A stretch of 64,000 nt of DNA from Nocardia asteroides (GTDB lineage: Bacteria; Actinomycetota; Actinomycetes; Mycobacteriales; Mycobacteriaceae), in NCBI GenBank assembly GCA_019930625.1, contig CP082844.1, positions 3,720,001 through 3,784,000 on the forward strand, read 5' to 3'. Below, in pieces: positions 53,552 to 62,701 of this stretch. The notes beneath the pieces were generated by a model. The model made no database searches and had not been told where the DNA came from. It worked only from the letters and a program-made list of their open reading frames with translations. The translations under genes and the position numbers were made by a program. Within the stretch, counting starts at the first letter, position 1; each line of letters begins with the position of its first letter.

Positions 53552-54559
53552 ATGTTTTCGAGACCGCAACGCGGCGCGAGCGCGGGACGGCGGCGTTCGA
53601 GCCGCCTGTTGCCGTGGATCGCCACGGCCGCTCTTTTGGCCGCGTGCAGCGGTCCCGGCGCCGACGCGCCCGCCCCTACCCAGCCGCCTGTCGCCGCCGG
53701 GACGGTGAGATCGGTAGCGGTGGTGACCCACGGCAGCCCCGGCGACGCGTTCTGGAATGTCGTCAAGAACGGCGCGGAGGCCGCGGGCGAGGATCTCGGT
53801 ATCCGGGTGGAGTACAACGCCTCCGGTGATCCGGGGCAGCAGGCGAAGCTGATCGACAACGCGGTGGCCCAAGGCGTCGACGGCCTCGTCGTCTCCATGG
53901 CCAATCCCGAAGCGCTTCGCCGATCCGTGGAAAAGGCGCTGGCCGTGGGTATTCCGGTGGTGACGATCAATTCGGGCGAATCCGAGAGCGCGAAGTTCGG
54001 CGCGTTCGTCCATGTGGGGCAAAGCGAGTCGCTGGCCGGGCAGGCCGCGGGCAAACGGCTCGCCGAGGCCCGGCGCACGAAGATGCTGTGCGTCATCCAC
54101 GAAGCGGGCAATATCGGCGCGAACGAGCGCTGCGCGGGCGCGACGAAAGCGTTCGGCACCGCGGTCACGCTCCAGGTGGACATCAACAATCCGACCGACG
54201 CGCAGTCGAGGATCAAGGGCGCGCTCGAGGCCGACCGGTCCATCGACGCGGTCCTGACGTTGAACTCACAGGTCGCGGCGCGGGCCGTGGACGCCGTCCG
54301 GGAGGCCGGTTCGCCTGCCGCCGTAGCCACGTTCGACCTCAATTCCGAAGTGGTGGAGGGGATTCGGGCCGGAAGGCTGCTGTTCGCGGTCGATCAGCAG
54401 CAGTACGAGCAGGGCTACCTGCCGATCGTGCTGCTGCGGCTGTACCGGACGAACCTGAACACCGTCGGAGGCGGCGCGCCGGTGCAGACCGGGCCGGGCT
54501 TCGTCGACAAGAGCAATGTGGAAGCCGTCGCCGCGCTCGTCGCGCAGGGCACGCGCTGA
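53552..54559 (+). CDS. Sugar/inositol ABC transporter substrate-binding lipoprotein
   Basis: A 335-residue lipoprotein. The signal ends at LLAAC (Cys near 32). The mature part is a Peripla_BP_4 (ribose-binding-like) domain with VTHGSPGDAFWNVVKNGAEAA, NPEALRRSVEKALAVGIPVVTINSG and VDQQQYEQGY. It begins the transporter set for CUT2-type uptake, 15 bp after iolE. Its place in an iol operon suggests inositol as ligand. GAGG precedes the ATG. Confidence 0.9.
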   Translation: MFSRPQRGASAGRRRSSRLLPWIATAALLAACSGPGADAPAPTQPPVAAGTVRSVAVVTHGSPGDAFWNVVKNGAEAAGEDLGIRVEYNASGDPGQQAKLIDNAVAQGVDGLVVSMANPEALRRSVEKALAVGIPVVTINSGESESAKFGAFVHVGQSESLAGQAAGKRLAEARRTKMLCVIHEAGNIGANERCAGATKAFGTAVTLQVDINNPTDAQSRIKGALEADRSIDAVLTLNSQVAARAVDAVREAGSPAAVATFDLNSEVVEGIRAGRLLFAVDQQQYEQGYLPIVLLRLYRTNLNTVGGGAPVQTGPGFVDKSNVEAVAALVAQGTR

Positions 54560-54577
54560 GGTCGGGAGCCGAGGAAA

Positions 54578-55618
54578 ATGACAGCCACCACAGAGACGTC
54601 CGAGAAGGCGCACGAGGGACTTTCACCGCTCCAACGTCTGGCCGTGCGGCCGGAGATCGGCGCGGCGCTGGGCGCACTGCTGGTATTCGTGTTCTTCTCC
54701 CTCGTCACCGACCGGTTCCTCAGCCCGCTCGGCGTCGCGACCTGGCTGGACGACGCCTCCACGCTGGGCATCATGGCGGTGGCCGTGGCGCTGCTGATGA
54801 TCGGCGGCGAGTTCGACCTGTCCGCGGGCGTGATGACCGCCTCCACGGCGCTGGTCACCGCGTTGCTCGCGGTGCACGCCGGATGGAACGTCTGGTTCGC
54901 CCTACTCGCTTCGCTGGCGTTCGCCTTGGCCGTCGGCGCGTTCAACGGCTGGGTGGTGATGCGCACCGGCCTGCCCAGTTTCATCGTCACGCTGGGCACC
55001 TTCCTCGCCCTGCAGGGCCTGAACCTCGGCGTGACTCGGCTGGTCACCGACACGGTGCAGGTGTCGGGAATGCGCAGCGCGGACGGCTACCAGTCGGCGG
55101 GTTGGGTGTTCGCCTCGACGCTCGACATCGGGGACGCGCACATCCAGGCCTCGGTGGTCTGGTGGATCGTGCTCACCGCGATCGCCGCGCTCGTCCTGGT
55201 CCGCACCAGGTTCGGCAACTGGATCTTCGCCGTCGGCGGTGCGCTGCCCAGTGCGCGCGCGGTCGGCGTGCCCGCCGATCGCACCAAGATCCTGCTGTTT
55301 ATGGGCACCGCGTTCGCGGGCTGGGTGGTCGGCTCCTGCAACATCCTGCGGTTCGCGAGCGTGCAGGCCAACCAGGGCGTCGGGCTCGAACTGCACTACA
55401 TCATCGCCGCGGTGGTCGGGGGGTGCCTGCTCACCGGCGGCTTCGGCTCGGCGGTCGGCGCCGCGATCGGCGCGCTGATCTTCGGCATGGCGCGCCAGGG
55501 CATCGTGTTCGCCCGCTGGGACAGTGACTGGTTCATGCTGTTCCTCGGTGTGCTGCTGCTGGCGGCGGTGCTGGTCAACAACAGATTCCAGAAACGAGCC
55601 GAAAGGGTGCGCCGATGA
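54578..55618 (+). CDS. ABC sugar transporter permease (CUT2, RbsC-like)
   Basis: A 346-residue membrane protein of the BPD_transp_2 family with eight to ten helices. Diagnostic stretches are [43 protein letters not shown] and [25 protein letters not shown]. The stop overlaps the ATPase start by 4 bp (ATGA). With the lipoprotein before it and the ATPase after it, it forms a complete importer, probably for inositol. Confidence 0.92.
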   Translation: MTATTETSEKAHEGLSPLQRLAVRPEIGAALGALLVFVFFSLVTDRFLSPLGVATWLDDASTLGIMAVAVALLMIGGEFDLSAGVMTASTALVTALLAVHAGWNVWFALLASLAFALAVGAFNGWVVMRTGLPSFIVTLGTFLALQGLNLGVTRLVTDTVQVSGMRSADGYQSAGWVFASTLDIGDAHIQASVVWWIVLTAIAALVLVRTRFGNWIFAVGGALPSARAVGVPADRTKILLFMGTAFAGWVVGSCNILRFASVQANQGVGLELHYIIAAVVGGCLLTGGFGSAVGAAIGALIFGMARQGIVFARWDSDWFMLFLGVLLLAAVLVNNRFQKRAERVRR

Positions 55619-56397
55619 CTCCCCTCATCGAGGCTGTGGACCTCGGCAAGAGTTACGGCGGTGTCGTCGCTCTGCGCGAGGTGTCCACGGTGGTGAAAGC
55701 GGGCGAGGTGACCTGCGTGCTCGGCGACAACGGCGCGGGCAAGTCGACGCTGATCAAGATCCTGGCCGGGGTGCATCGGCACGACCGCGGCGAACTGCGC
55801 GTCGAAGGAGTACCGGTCCGGTTCGCATCACCACGCGAGGCCTTGGATCGCGGTATCGCCACGGTCTATCAGGATCTCGCGGTGGTGCCGTTGATGAGCG
55901 TGTGGCGCAACTTCGTGCTCGGCTCCGAGCCCACCTTCGGCTACGGCCCCTTCCGGTTGCTGGACCGCAAGAAGGGCTGCGAGATCGCGCGAACCGCATT
56001 GGCGGACATGGGTATCGAGATTCGCGATCTGGAACAGCCGGTCGGCACGTTGTCCGGTGGCCAGCGGCAATGCGTAGCCATCGCACGGGCCGTTCATTAC
56101 GGCGCGAAGGTGTTGATCCTCGACGAGCCGACCGCCGCGCTGGGCGTGAAACAGGCCGGGGTGGTGCTGAAGTACGTCGTGCAGGCGCGTGAACGCGGAC
56201 TCGGTGTCGTGCTGATCACGCACAACCCACACCACGCCTACCCGGTCGGTGACCGGTTCCTGCTGCTGAAGCGGGGCGCGGTGCTCGGTTCGTACGAGAA
56301 ATCGGAGATCGAACTGCCGGAACTGACCCGACAGATGGCGGGCGGGGCGGAACTGGAGGCGTTGCAGCACGAATTGCGGCGCGTGGTGACGCCGTGA
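55615..56397 (+). CDS. ABC sugar transporter ATPase (single domain)
   Basis: A 260-residue ATPase. Walker A is GDNGAGKST, the Q-loop [20 protein letters not shown], the signature LSGGQRQ, Walker [13 protein letters not shown], and the switch His is in LITHN. The FVLGSEP segment is typical of CUT2 ATPases. Most CUT2 ATPases (RbsA type) have two nucleotide-binding domains and about 500 residues, but this one is single, so it likely works as a homodimer. It is coupled to the permease by ATGA. Confidence 0.92.
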   Translation: MTPLIEAVDLGKSYGGVVALREVSTVVKAGEVTCVLGDNGAGKSTLIKILAGVHRHDRGELRVEGVPVRFASPREALDRGIATVYQDLAVVPLMSVWRNFVLGSEPTFGYGPFRLLDRKKGCEIARTALADMGIEIRDLEQPVGTLSGGQRQCVAIARAVHYGAKVLILDEPTAALGVKQAGVVLKYVVQARERGLGVVLITHNPHHAYPVGDRFLLLKRGAVLGSYEKSEIELPELTRQMAGGAELEALQHELRRVVTP

Positions 56398-56417
56398 ATA
56401 CGCCAGGAGGCGAGTTC

Positions 56418-57356
56418 GTGACCGAACTGGAGGCGTTGACCGTCGGCCGGGTCGGGGTGGACTTGTATCCCGAACAGAGCGGCGTCGCTTTGGCGCAGGT
56501 GCGTAGTTTCGCGAAATCGCTGGGCGGCACCGCCACCAACGTCGCCGTGGCGGCTGCCCGGCTCGGCCGTCGTTCGGCGGTGCTGACGAAGGTGGGCCCC
56601 GACGGCTTCGGCGACTTCGTGCGCACGGCGCTCGAGGACTTCGGCGTGTCGTCCCATTACGTGACGACCGCGCCGGACCTGCAGACGCCCGTGGTCTTCT
56701 GCGAGCTGATGCCGCCGTCGGATCCGCCACTGCTGTTCTACCGTGCGCCGGTCGCGCCGGATCTCACCATCACCGCGGATGACGTGCCCTGGGAAGTCGT
56801 GGACGCCGCGCCGCTGCTGTGGGTCACGGGCACCGGAGTGAGCGCGGAACCGGCGCGCGGCACGCAGCGGGAGATGCTGCTGCGGCGCGCTCGACGCGGG
56901 CACACGGTGCTCGACCTGGACTACCGGCCGATGTTCTGGCCCGACGTCGACACCGCTCGGGCCGAGATCGGGTGGATGGTCGACCACGTGAACGTGGTGG
57001 TCGGTAACCGCACGGAGGCCGAGGTGGCAGTGGGCACCGCCGACCCGGACGCGGCGGCCGATCGGCTGCTCGACCGTGGGGTGCGCCTGGCGGTGATCAA
57101 GCAGGGCGGCGACGGCGTGCTGGTGGCCACCGCCGAAGAACGCTGGACGGTGCCGCCGTGCCGGGTGGACGTGGTGTGCGGGCTGGGTGCGGGCGACGGT
57201 TTCGGCGGCGCGCTGATCCACGGCCTGCTCTCGGATTGGGACCCACAGCGCGTCGCCACCTACGCCAACGCGGCGGGCGCGCTGGTCGCCGCGCGTCTGG
57301 CCTGCGCGGATGCGATGCCCACGGCGGCGGAGATCGAGGAATTGCTGTGCGGCTGA
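56418..57356 (+). CDS. iolC: 5-dehydro-2-deoxygluconokinase (PfkB family)
   Basis: A 312-residue PfkB kinase. The N-terminal GG switch is in SFAKSLGGTATNVAVAAARLG, and the catalytic signature is CGLGAGDGFGGALIHGLL with the base Asp. IolC phosphorylates 2-deoxy-5-keto-gluconate. GTG 56418 is favoured because AGGAGG lies 7 nt upstream; the earlier GTG 56394 overlaps the ATPase stop. The last codons (GAGGAATTGCTGTGCGGCTGA region) form the first unit of the degenerate tandem repeat that fills the downstream gap. Confidence 0.9.
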   Translation: MTELEALTVGRVGVDLYPEQSGVALAQVRSFAKSLGGTATNVAVAAARLGRRSAVLTKVGPDGFGDFVRTALEDFGVSSHYVTTAPDLQTPVVFCELMPPSDPPLLFYRAPVAPDLTITADDVPWEVVDAAPLLWVTGTGVSAEPARGTQREMLLRRARRGHTVLDLDYRPMFWPDVDTARAEIGWMVDHVNVVVGNRTEAEVAVGTADPDAAADRLLDRGVRLAVIKQGGDGVLVATAEERWTVPPCRVDVVCGLGAGDGFGGALIHGLLSDWDPQRVATYANAAGALVAARLACADAMPTAAEIEELLCG

Positions 57357-57626
57357 ACCGGCGTGGAAATCGAGGAACCACTGTGCGGCTGCGCCAGGAC
57401 GGGAGTGGGGACACTGTTGTACGGCTGAGCGGGGCGCAGAGTGGAGACACCGTTGTGCCGCTGGGCGGAGTGGAGAGCCTGCTGTGCCGCTGAGCAGGGC
57501 GCGGGCAGGAGGAGCAGTTGTGCGGCCGAGTCGTACGCGGCATGGCGGAACTACTGCTGTGCCGCTGAGCGGGGCAGCCCAGATCAGAAGAGCGGCTGAG
57601 TATCGAGCGCGGAAGGAGGCGCCGCC
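57347..57626. repeat. Degenerate 36-bp tandem repeat between iolC and the aldolase gene
   Basis: A recurring GTGCGGCTGA-like decamer occurs at 57347, 57383, 57419, 57455, 57484, 57520, 57559 and 57590. Spacings are 36, 36, 36, 29, 36, 39 and 31 bp, and the last unit runs into the GTG start of the next gene at 57627. Units begin with the end of iolC (CTGTGCGGCTGA) and are followed by GGGGCGCAGAGTGGAGACAC-type purine-rich DNA, so each carries a Shine-Dalgarno-like run, a GTG and a nearby TGA. The 270-bp gap has no other gene. Confidence 0.8.
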
Positions 57627-58520
57627 GTGCATGTGACCGACGAACGTTGGCGTGAGTTACTGCACGTACGTGCCACAGACCCGGCAGCGGTCGAACGGGC
57701 CTACGCGAAACGGGTGCGCCGCGCCGACCTGCTGGCGGGCAAACAGACCTTGTTCCTGGTCGCCGCCGATCACCCCGCTCGCGGCGCGCTCGGTGTCGGC
57801 GCGGACCGCACGGCCATGGCCGATCGGCGCACCCTGCTGGAACGGCTGTTGATCGCATTGGCGAACCCGGACGTCGACGGTGTGCTCGGCTCCCCGGACG
57901 TGGTGGAGGAGCTTCTGCTGCTGGACGCGCTGGACGACAAGGTCGTGATCGGGTCGATGAACCGCGGCGGGCTGGCGGGCGCGGAATGGGAGATCGATGA
58001 CCGCTTCACCGGATACGACGCGGACTCCCTGGCTCGGTTCCGGCTCGACGGCGGCAAGATGCTGCTGCGCTTGGTCGATTCCGACGCGGGGACCGTGCCG
58101 ACGCTGCAAGCCTGCGCGCGGGCGGTCTCGGCGTTGGCGGCGCACGAGTTGATGGCGATGGTCGAGCCGTTGCCGTACCACCGGGACGCCACCGGTGCGC
58201 TGGTGATGAGCAAGGACGCGGTGTCGCTGTCGAGGGCGATCACGGTGGCTTCCGGTCTCGGCGTCACCTCGGCCTACACCTGGTTGAAGATTCCCGCGCC
58301 GCAGGACATCTCGGTACTGGACGCGACCACCTTGCCGGTGGTGGTGCTCGGCGGCGCACCCTCCGGCGACCAAGCGGTGGATCGCGCGTTGTGGGGTGGA
58401 GCGCTCGGCCACGACGTGGTACGAGGACTCGTCGTCGGGCGCACCTTGCTGTACCCGCCGGACGGCGACGTCGCGCGGGCGGTGGACTCCGCCGCTCGTT
58501 TGCTGAAGGAAACCCGATGA
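57627..58520 (+). CDS. Aldolase-like (beta/alpha)8 protein of the inositol pathway (Cgl0159 family)
   Basis: A 297-residue TIM-barrel protein related to class I aldolases (DeoC/LacD superfamily). It contains KQTLFLVAADHPARGALGVG near the N-terminus, TGYDADSLARFRLDGGKMLLRL in the middle and VTSAYTWLKIP with a candidate Schiff-base Lys. It corresponds to the corynebacterial Cgl0159-type gene found in iol clusters, where it is thought to supply the aldolase step normally done by IolJ. GGAAGGAGG lies upstream of the GTG. The family name is from memory; the reaction is inferred. Confidence 0.8.
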   Translation: MHVTDERWRELLHVRATDPAAVERAYAKRVRRADLLAGKQTLFLVAADHPARGALGVGADRTAMADRRTLLERLLIALANPDVDGVLGSPDVVEELLLLDALDDKVVIGSMNRGGLAGAEWEIDDRFTGYDADSLARFRLDGGKMLLRLVDSDAGTVPTLQACARAVSALAAHELMAMVEPLPYHRDATGALVMSKDAVSLSRAITVASGLGVTSAYTWLKIPAPQDISVLDATTLPVVVLGGAPSGDQAVDRALWGGALGHDVVRGLVVGRTLLYPPDGDVARAVDSAARLLKETR

Positions 58521-58605
58521 AGCGGGGAAGTGTCGCCGGACATAACTGGGCACCGACCTCGCCGCCGTTCGCCGGTGTCCCCGAACCTTGTACGGAGGAG
58601 GCACG

Positions 58606-59496
58606 ATGACACTTCATCGGCCCGACGGCTCGCTGTGCCGTGACGGCGATCCGATCCTGTTGACCCCCGAGGACGCCGGATGGACTTACGCGGGGCTGCG
58701 CGTCCTGCGGATCGGCGCAGGCGAGTCACGGACCGTGCGGACGGGGGAGTTCGAGGCGTTCGTCCTGCCACTGGCCGGAGCGTGCACCGTGCGTGTCGAT
58801 GACGCGACCTTCACGCTGGTAGGCCGGGAATCGGTGTTCACCCGGGTGACGGATTTCGTCTACGTCCCGAGAGACGCCGAGGTGGAGTTGGTGGCCGAGG
58901 GCAGCGACTTCGAGGTGGCGCTTCCGATGGCTCGCTGCGCGAAACGGCTGGAGCCGCGATACGGACCGGCCGAGCGGGTCCCGGTCGAAGTCCGCGGTGC
59001 GGGCAGCGCGACGCGCCAGGTCACCAACTTCGGGATACCCGGCGTGTGGGAGCACGCGGACAAGCTCAACGCCTGCGAGCTGATCACCCCGGACGGCAAC
59101 TGGTCGTCCTACCCGCCGCACAAGCACGACGAAGTGAGCGAGTGCGAGGTCGTCAACGAGGAGATCTACTACTTCCGCATCGCCGGACCGGATGGGGTCA
59201 CGCCGTCCCGCGAAGGATTCGGTATGCACCGGACCTACACGGCCGACGGCACGGTGAACGAGAACGTCGCGGTCGGTGACGGTGACGTCTTCCTGATCCC
59301 ACGCGGCTATCACGGGCCGTGCGTCGCGGCGCCCGGCTACCCCATGTACTACCTGAACGTGCTGGCCGGTCCGGCGCCCGAACGATCGATGGCGTTCTGC
59401 GACGATCCGGCGCACAGTTGGGTGCGGGCGCGCTGGGACGACGAGCCCCTCGATCCGCGCTGTCCGGTCACCTCGCACGAAGGACGGGTGCGATGA
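58606..59496 (+). CDS. iolB: 5-deoxy-glucuronate isomerase
   Basis: A 296-residue two-cupin protein of the KduI/IolB family. It isomerises 5-deoxy-glucuronate to 2-deoxy-5-keto-gluconate. The metal site is visible as SSYPPHKHDEVSECEVVNEE (two His and Glu) and the later GYHGPCVAAPGYPMYYLNVL. GGAGGAGG precedes ATG 58606. An 85-bp spacer separates it from the aldolase-like gene. It is coupled to iolD by ATGA. Confidence 0.94.
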   Translation: MTLHRPDGSLCRDGDPILLTPEDAGWTYAGLRVLRIGAGESRTVRTGEFEAFVLPLAGACTVRVDDATFTLVGRESVFTRVTDFVYVPRDAEVELVAEGSDFEVALPMARCAKRLEPRYGPAERVPVEVRGAGSATRQVTNFGIPGVWEHADKLNACELITPDGNWSSYPPHKHDEVSECEVVNEEIYYFRIAGPDGVTPSREGFGMHRTYTADGTVNENVAVGDGDVFLIPRGYHGPCVAAPGYPMYYLNVLAGPAPERSMAFCDDPAHSWVRARWDDEPLDPRCPVTSHEGRVR

Positions 59497-61334
59497 AACT
59501 GACCACGGCGCAGGCGCTGGTGGCCTGGATGATCGCCCAGCGTTCCGAGACACTCGACGGCAACGAAGTGCCGCTGTTCCCCGCCGTCTTCGGCATCTTC
59601 GGTCACGGCAACGTGCTCGGCCTCGGCACCGCGCTGCACGAGCGGCGCGCCGAACTCCCGCTCTGGCGCGGGCACACCGAGGAGGGGATGGCGCTCGCGG
59701 CCGTCGGCTATACCAAGGCCACCCACCGGCGTCAGGTCGGTGTCGCGACATCGTCGATCGGCCCCGGCGCGCTCAACATGGTGACGGCGGCGGGCGTCGC
59801 GCACGCGAACCGTCTTCCGCTGCTGCTGCTCCCGGGTGACACCTTCGCCGGTCGGGCGCCCGACCCCGTTCTGCAGCAGGTCGAGCACTTCGGCGACCCG
59901 ACCCTCACGGTGAACGACGCGTTCCGGGCGGTGAGCAGGTATTTCGACCGCATCACCCGCCCGGAACAGCTGATCGCCACCCTGCCGCAGGCGGTCGGGG
60001 TGCTCACGGATCCGGCCGATGCCGGTCCGGTCGTCCTGGCGCTGCCGCAGGACGTTCAGGCCGAGACCTACGACTTCCCCGACGCGCTGTTCGATCCGGT
60101 GGCGCACCGGCTCACCCGGCCACGCCCCGATCAGCGGGCACTCGCCGCCGCCGGCGCCGCACTGCGCGTCGCGCGCCGCCCGCTGCTTGTCCTCGGCGGC
60201 GGTGTCCGCTATTCGGGTGCGGGACGCACCGTGCTGGAGTTCGCCGAGCGCCATGGCATTCCGGTCGTGGAGACCACCGCGGGCCGCACCCTCGCGCCGC
60301 ACGATCACCCGCTGTTCGCGGGACCGCTCGGCATCACCGGCTCGGCGTCGGCGAACGCGATGGCGGCCGGAGCCGATCTCGTCCTCGCGGTGGGGACCCG
60401 GTTGCAGGACTTCACCACCGCGTCCTGGACGGTCTTCGCGCCGGACGTCCGGCTGGTGACGATCAACGTGGCACGTTTCGACGCCGTCAAGCACGGCGCT
60501 CTCGCGGTGGTCGGTGATGCCGAGGTCACCGTGCGTGAGCTGGCCGGGCAGCTGGGGCAGTGGCGCGTCGACCCCGGGTGGACCGCGCGCGCCGCCGCAC
60601 TGCGCAGCACCTGGGACGCGCACATCGACGGTCTGCGCGCACCGACCCCGGGCACGCCCAGCTATGCCCAGGTCGTGGGCGCGGTGAACGACCTGAGTGA
60701 GCCGACCGATTACGTGATGACGGCATCCGGCGGGCTGCCCGGCGAACTCGTCGGCGGCTGGCGGGCCGGCGGCGGCGCGCCGACCATGGACGTGGAGTAC
60801 GGCTTCTCCTGCATGGGCTACGAGCTGGCCGGCGCGTGGGGCGCGGCCATGGCGCACATCGGCGGCGTGGTGACGACCCTGCTCGGGGACGGCTCGTATC
60901 TGATGCTGAACTCGGAATTGTTCTCCGCGGCGTTCGCCGGGCACGCGTTCGTCGCGGTGGTGTGCGACAACGACGGCTACGCCGTGATCGCCCGGCTGCA
61001 AGAGGGCCAGGGCGGCGAGCCGTTCAACAACTTCTACGCCGACTGCCGCACCACGCACGAGCATCCGCCGCGCGTCGACTTCGCCACCCATGCCGCAGCG
61101 CTCGGCTGTTCCGTTTTCACCGCCCGCGACCTGACCGAATTCCGGGACGCCTACGCGCGGGCGCGGGCGGCGGCAACGGCCGAGCGCCGTCCGGCCGTGC
61201 TCGTCGTGCGCACGCAGCCCTCGGCGTGGACCGACGCGGGCGCTTGGTGGGAGGTCGGCGTGCCGGAGCATCTGCCGGGCCGCGAGAGCTACGAGGCGAC
61301 GAAACCGCGTCAGGTGCGCTACCTCCGGTCGTGA
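59493..61334 (+). CDS. iolD: 3D-(3,5/4)-trihydroxycyclohexane-1,2-dione hydrolase
   Basis: A 613-residue ThDP-dependent enzyme that opens the inositol-derived ring. It has FGIFGHGNVLGLG near the N-terminus, the ThDP-activating Glu in GHTEEGMALAAVGYTKA, and the ThDP/Mg motif LLGDGSYLMLNSELFSA...VVCDNDGYAVIARLQ. The length is normal. The ATG overlaps the iolB stop. It is the last gene of the cluster. No iolA (methylmalonate-semialdehyde dehydrogenase) is present in the window, so the final steps are encoded elsewhere. Confidence 0.95.
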   Translation: MKLTTAQALVAWMIAQRSETLDGNEVPLFPAVFGIFGHGNVLGLGTALHERRAELPLWRGHTEEGMALAAVGYTKATHRRQVGVATSSIGPGALNMVTAAGVAHANRLPLLLLPGDTFAGRAPDPVLQQVEHFGDPTLTVNDAFRAVSRYFDRITRPEQLIATLPQAVGVLTDPADAGPVVLALPQDVQAETYDFPDALFDPVAHRLTRPRPDQRALAAAGAALRVARRPLLVLGGGVRYSGAGRTVLEFAERHGIPVVETTAGRTLAPHDHPLFAGPLGITGSASANAMAAGADLVLAVGTRLQDFTTASWTVFAPDVRLVTINVARFDAVKHGALAVVGDAEVTVRELAGQLGQWRVDPGWTARAAALRSTWDAHIDGLRAPTPGTPSYAQVVGAVNDLSEPTDYVMTASGGLPGELVGGWRAGGGAPTMDVEYGFSCMGYELAGAWGAAMAHIGGVVTTLLGDGSYLMLNSELFSAAFAGHAFVAVVCDNDGYAVIARLQEGQGGEPFNNFYADCRTTHEHPPRVDFATHAAALGCSVFTARDLTEFRDAYARARAAATAERRPAVLVVRTQPSAWTDAGAWWEVGVPEHLPGRESYEATKPRQVRYLRS

Positions 61335-61482
61335 ACAGAATTTAACGAACAGTGCGCGCGGTGGCTCCGCGGACGTAGGCTGAAATGTCGACGCCTGCGT
61401 GGGTGAACTGGAATTCGTTGCGGCACAAGCGAATCGGTAGCACATGCGTATCGAGGCCGAGCCGCGTCGAAGAAGGAGTTCC

Positions 61483-61647
61483 ATGATGTCGGGCGCGGTG
61501 GCCCCTCCGAATGGGTTGTGTTCGTCGAGGGAGGACGGCGGGTGTTATCCCGGGCGGAGTGTGGGTACCCGCGTGACGGGTCCGGTGGTGTTGCCCGGAT
61601 CGGACCCGGACCGAACGTGGGAGGTGACAGGCGCAGTCCGCTCGTGA
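61483..61647 (+). CDS. Possible 54-residue small protein
   Basis: GAAGAAGGAG lies 4 nt before an ATG-ATG pair, a strong ribosome-binding site. The peptide starts MMSGAVAPPNGLCSSREDGG and has two Cys. It resembles no family that I know. A competing frame overlaps it. It lies upstream of cspA and could be a real small gene or part of its leader. Confidence 0.35.
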   Translation: MMSGAVAPPNGLCSSREDGGCYPGRSVGTRVTGPVVLPGSDPDRTWEVTGAVRS

Positions 61648-61723
61648 ACGAGCGTCGGCAAGTGAACCAAGAACAGCGCGCGCGAGAGCGCAGACGAAGC
61701 TGTGCGCCCGCCGAGGCGACGTC

Positions 61724-61739
61724 GTGAGCGTTAGCTCAC
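61724..61739. promoter_or_regulatory. Palindrome upstream of cspA
   Basis: GTGAGC-GTTA-GCTCAC is a perfect interrupted palindrome about 107 bp before the cspA ATG. The half-sites recall CRP/GlxR sites, but the spacing is two bases longer than their consensus, so no regulator is assigned. Confidence 0.45.
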
Positions 61740-61845
61740 AGTTGATGGTCCGATACGTGAGGAATTCATCGGATCATGGCATCGTTGATCTACGAGGCCA
61801 GGGAATCTCATAACACCTCTCTGGCTCGTCTACAGAAAGTATGAA

Positions 61846-62049
61846 ATGGCTCAAGGCATTGTGAAGTGGTTCAACAGCGAGAAGGGCTTCGGCTTCATCG
61901 CACAAGACGGCGGGGGGCCCGACGTCTTCGTGCATTACTCGGCTGTGAGCGGCTCGGGTTTCCGGTCCCTCGATGAGGGGCAGCGCGTGGAGTTCGAGAT
62001 CGGCCAGGGACAGAAGGGTCCGCAGGCCCAGGACGTCCGCGTTCTCTGA
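61846..62049 (+). CDS. cspA: Cold-shock protein
   Basis: A 67-residue OB-fold cold-shock domain. RNP1 is KGFGFIA and RNP2 DVFVHYSAV, preceded by [11 protein letters not shown]. It binds single-stranded nucleic acid and acts as an RNA chaperone. The ATG lies just inside another short ATG frame (ATGAAATGG), which may affect initiation. A strong terminator follows directly. A long upstream region without other genes is typical of cold-shock genes. Confidence 0.95.
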   Translation: MAQGIVKWFNSEKGFGFIAQDGGGPDVFVHYSAVSGSGFRSLDEGQRVEFEIGQGQKGPQAQDVRVL

Positions 62050-62065
62050 TCGCGACCTAGCTTCC

Positions 62066-62100
62066 GAAAGGCCCCGCACCGGGACGGTGCGGGGCCTTTC
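62066..62100 (+). terminator. Terminator after cspA
   Basis: GAAAGGCCCCGCACC (62066-62080) pairs perfectly over 15 bp with GGTGCGGGGCCTTTC (62086-62100) around a 5-nt loop, directly after the cold-shock gene. The TTTC end gives a short T tract. Confidence 0.88.
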
Positions 62101-62168
62101 GCCTGTTCGGAGGCATGACTTCTGATTGTATATTGCAAGCAGTAGCCGCCGCTCGAGAGGAGTGCCGG

Positions 62169-62693
62169 ATGAGGCAGGACGGACGGTCGGGGTGCCCGAT
62201 CAACGCGACCATCGAAGTGATCGGCGATCGGTGGACGCTGCTGGTGCTGCGTGACGTGATGTTCGGCAACCGGCGCCACTTCCGCGAGCTGCTGGCCGGC
62301 TCGGAGGAGGGCATCGCCTCCAACATCCTCTCCGATCGGCTCAAGCGGCTGGTGGCGGCCGGACTGCTCAGCCGGGCGGACACCCGGCCCGGCCAGAAGG
62401 CCGAATACCGGCTCACCGAACCCGCTATCCAGCTGGTGCCCGTCATGGCCCAGCTCGGTGCGTGGGGATTGCGGCACCGCCCGACCACCGAGCATCTTCG
62501 GGTGCGGGCCGAATTGCTCGAGGCGGGCGGTCCGCCACTCTGGGGTGAATTCATGGACGAACTCCGTGAGAGCCACCTCGGAATCCCGCGCCCGGACCCG
62601 GATCGTCCGTCGGCGACGCACCGACTCGCGCAGGCTTACACGGACGCGGTGGCCGCGTCGGGCGACCCGGACGAGCCGAAAGCCGCGTCGTAG
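62169..62693 (+). CDS. HxlR-family transcriptional regulator
   Basis: A 174-residue winged-helix regulator. It has the HxlR signature GCPINATIEVIGDRWTLLVLRDVMFG and RHFRELLAGSEEGIASNILSDRL, then a C-terminal helical tail. AGGAG lies 6 nt before ATG 62169. TTGTATATTGCAA, just upstream (about 62132-62144), is a partial palindrome at promoter position and may be its operator. There is no adjacent divergent target; the following gene is convergent. Confidence 0.92.
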   Translation: MRQDGRSGCPINATIEVIGDRWTLLVLRDVMFGNRRHFRELLAGSEEGIASNILSDRLKRLVAAGLLSRADTRPGQKAEYRLTEPAIQLVPVMAQLGAWGLRHRPTTEHLRVRAELLEAGGPPLWGEFMDELRESHLGIPRPDPDRPSATHRLAQAYTDAVAASGDPDEPKAAS

Positions 62694-62701
62694 GCGCTCG
62701 G

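Larger units (their letters stand above)
61335..61845. other. 511-bp region upstream of cspA
   Basis: This lies between iolD and the cold-shock gene and is lower in G+C near its right end. It contains the small frame listed separately, and a GTGAGC-GTTA-GCTCAC palindrome (61724-61739). A long untranslated leader before the cold-shock gene is possible. No -35/-10 pair was assigned with confidence. Confidence 0.5.

Noticed and set aside
61724..61739. CRP/GlxR binding site before cspA
   Set aside because: The spacing between TGTGA-like and TCAC-like halves is two bases longer than the consensus.
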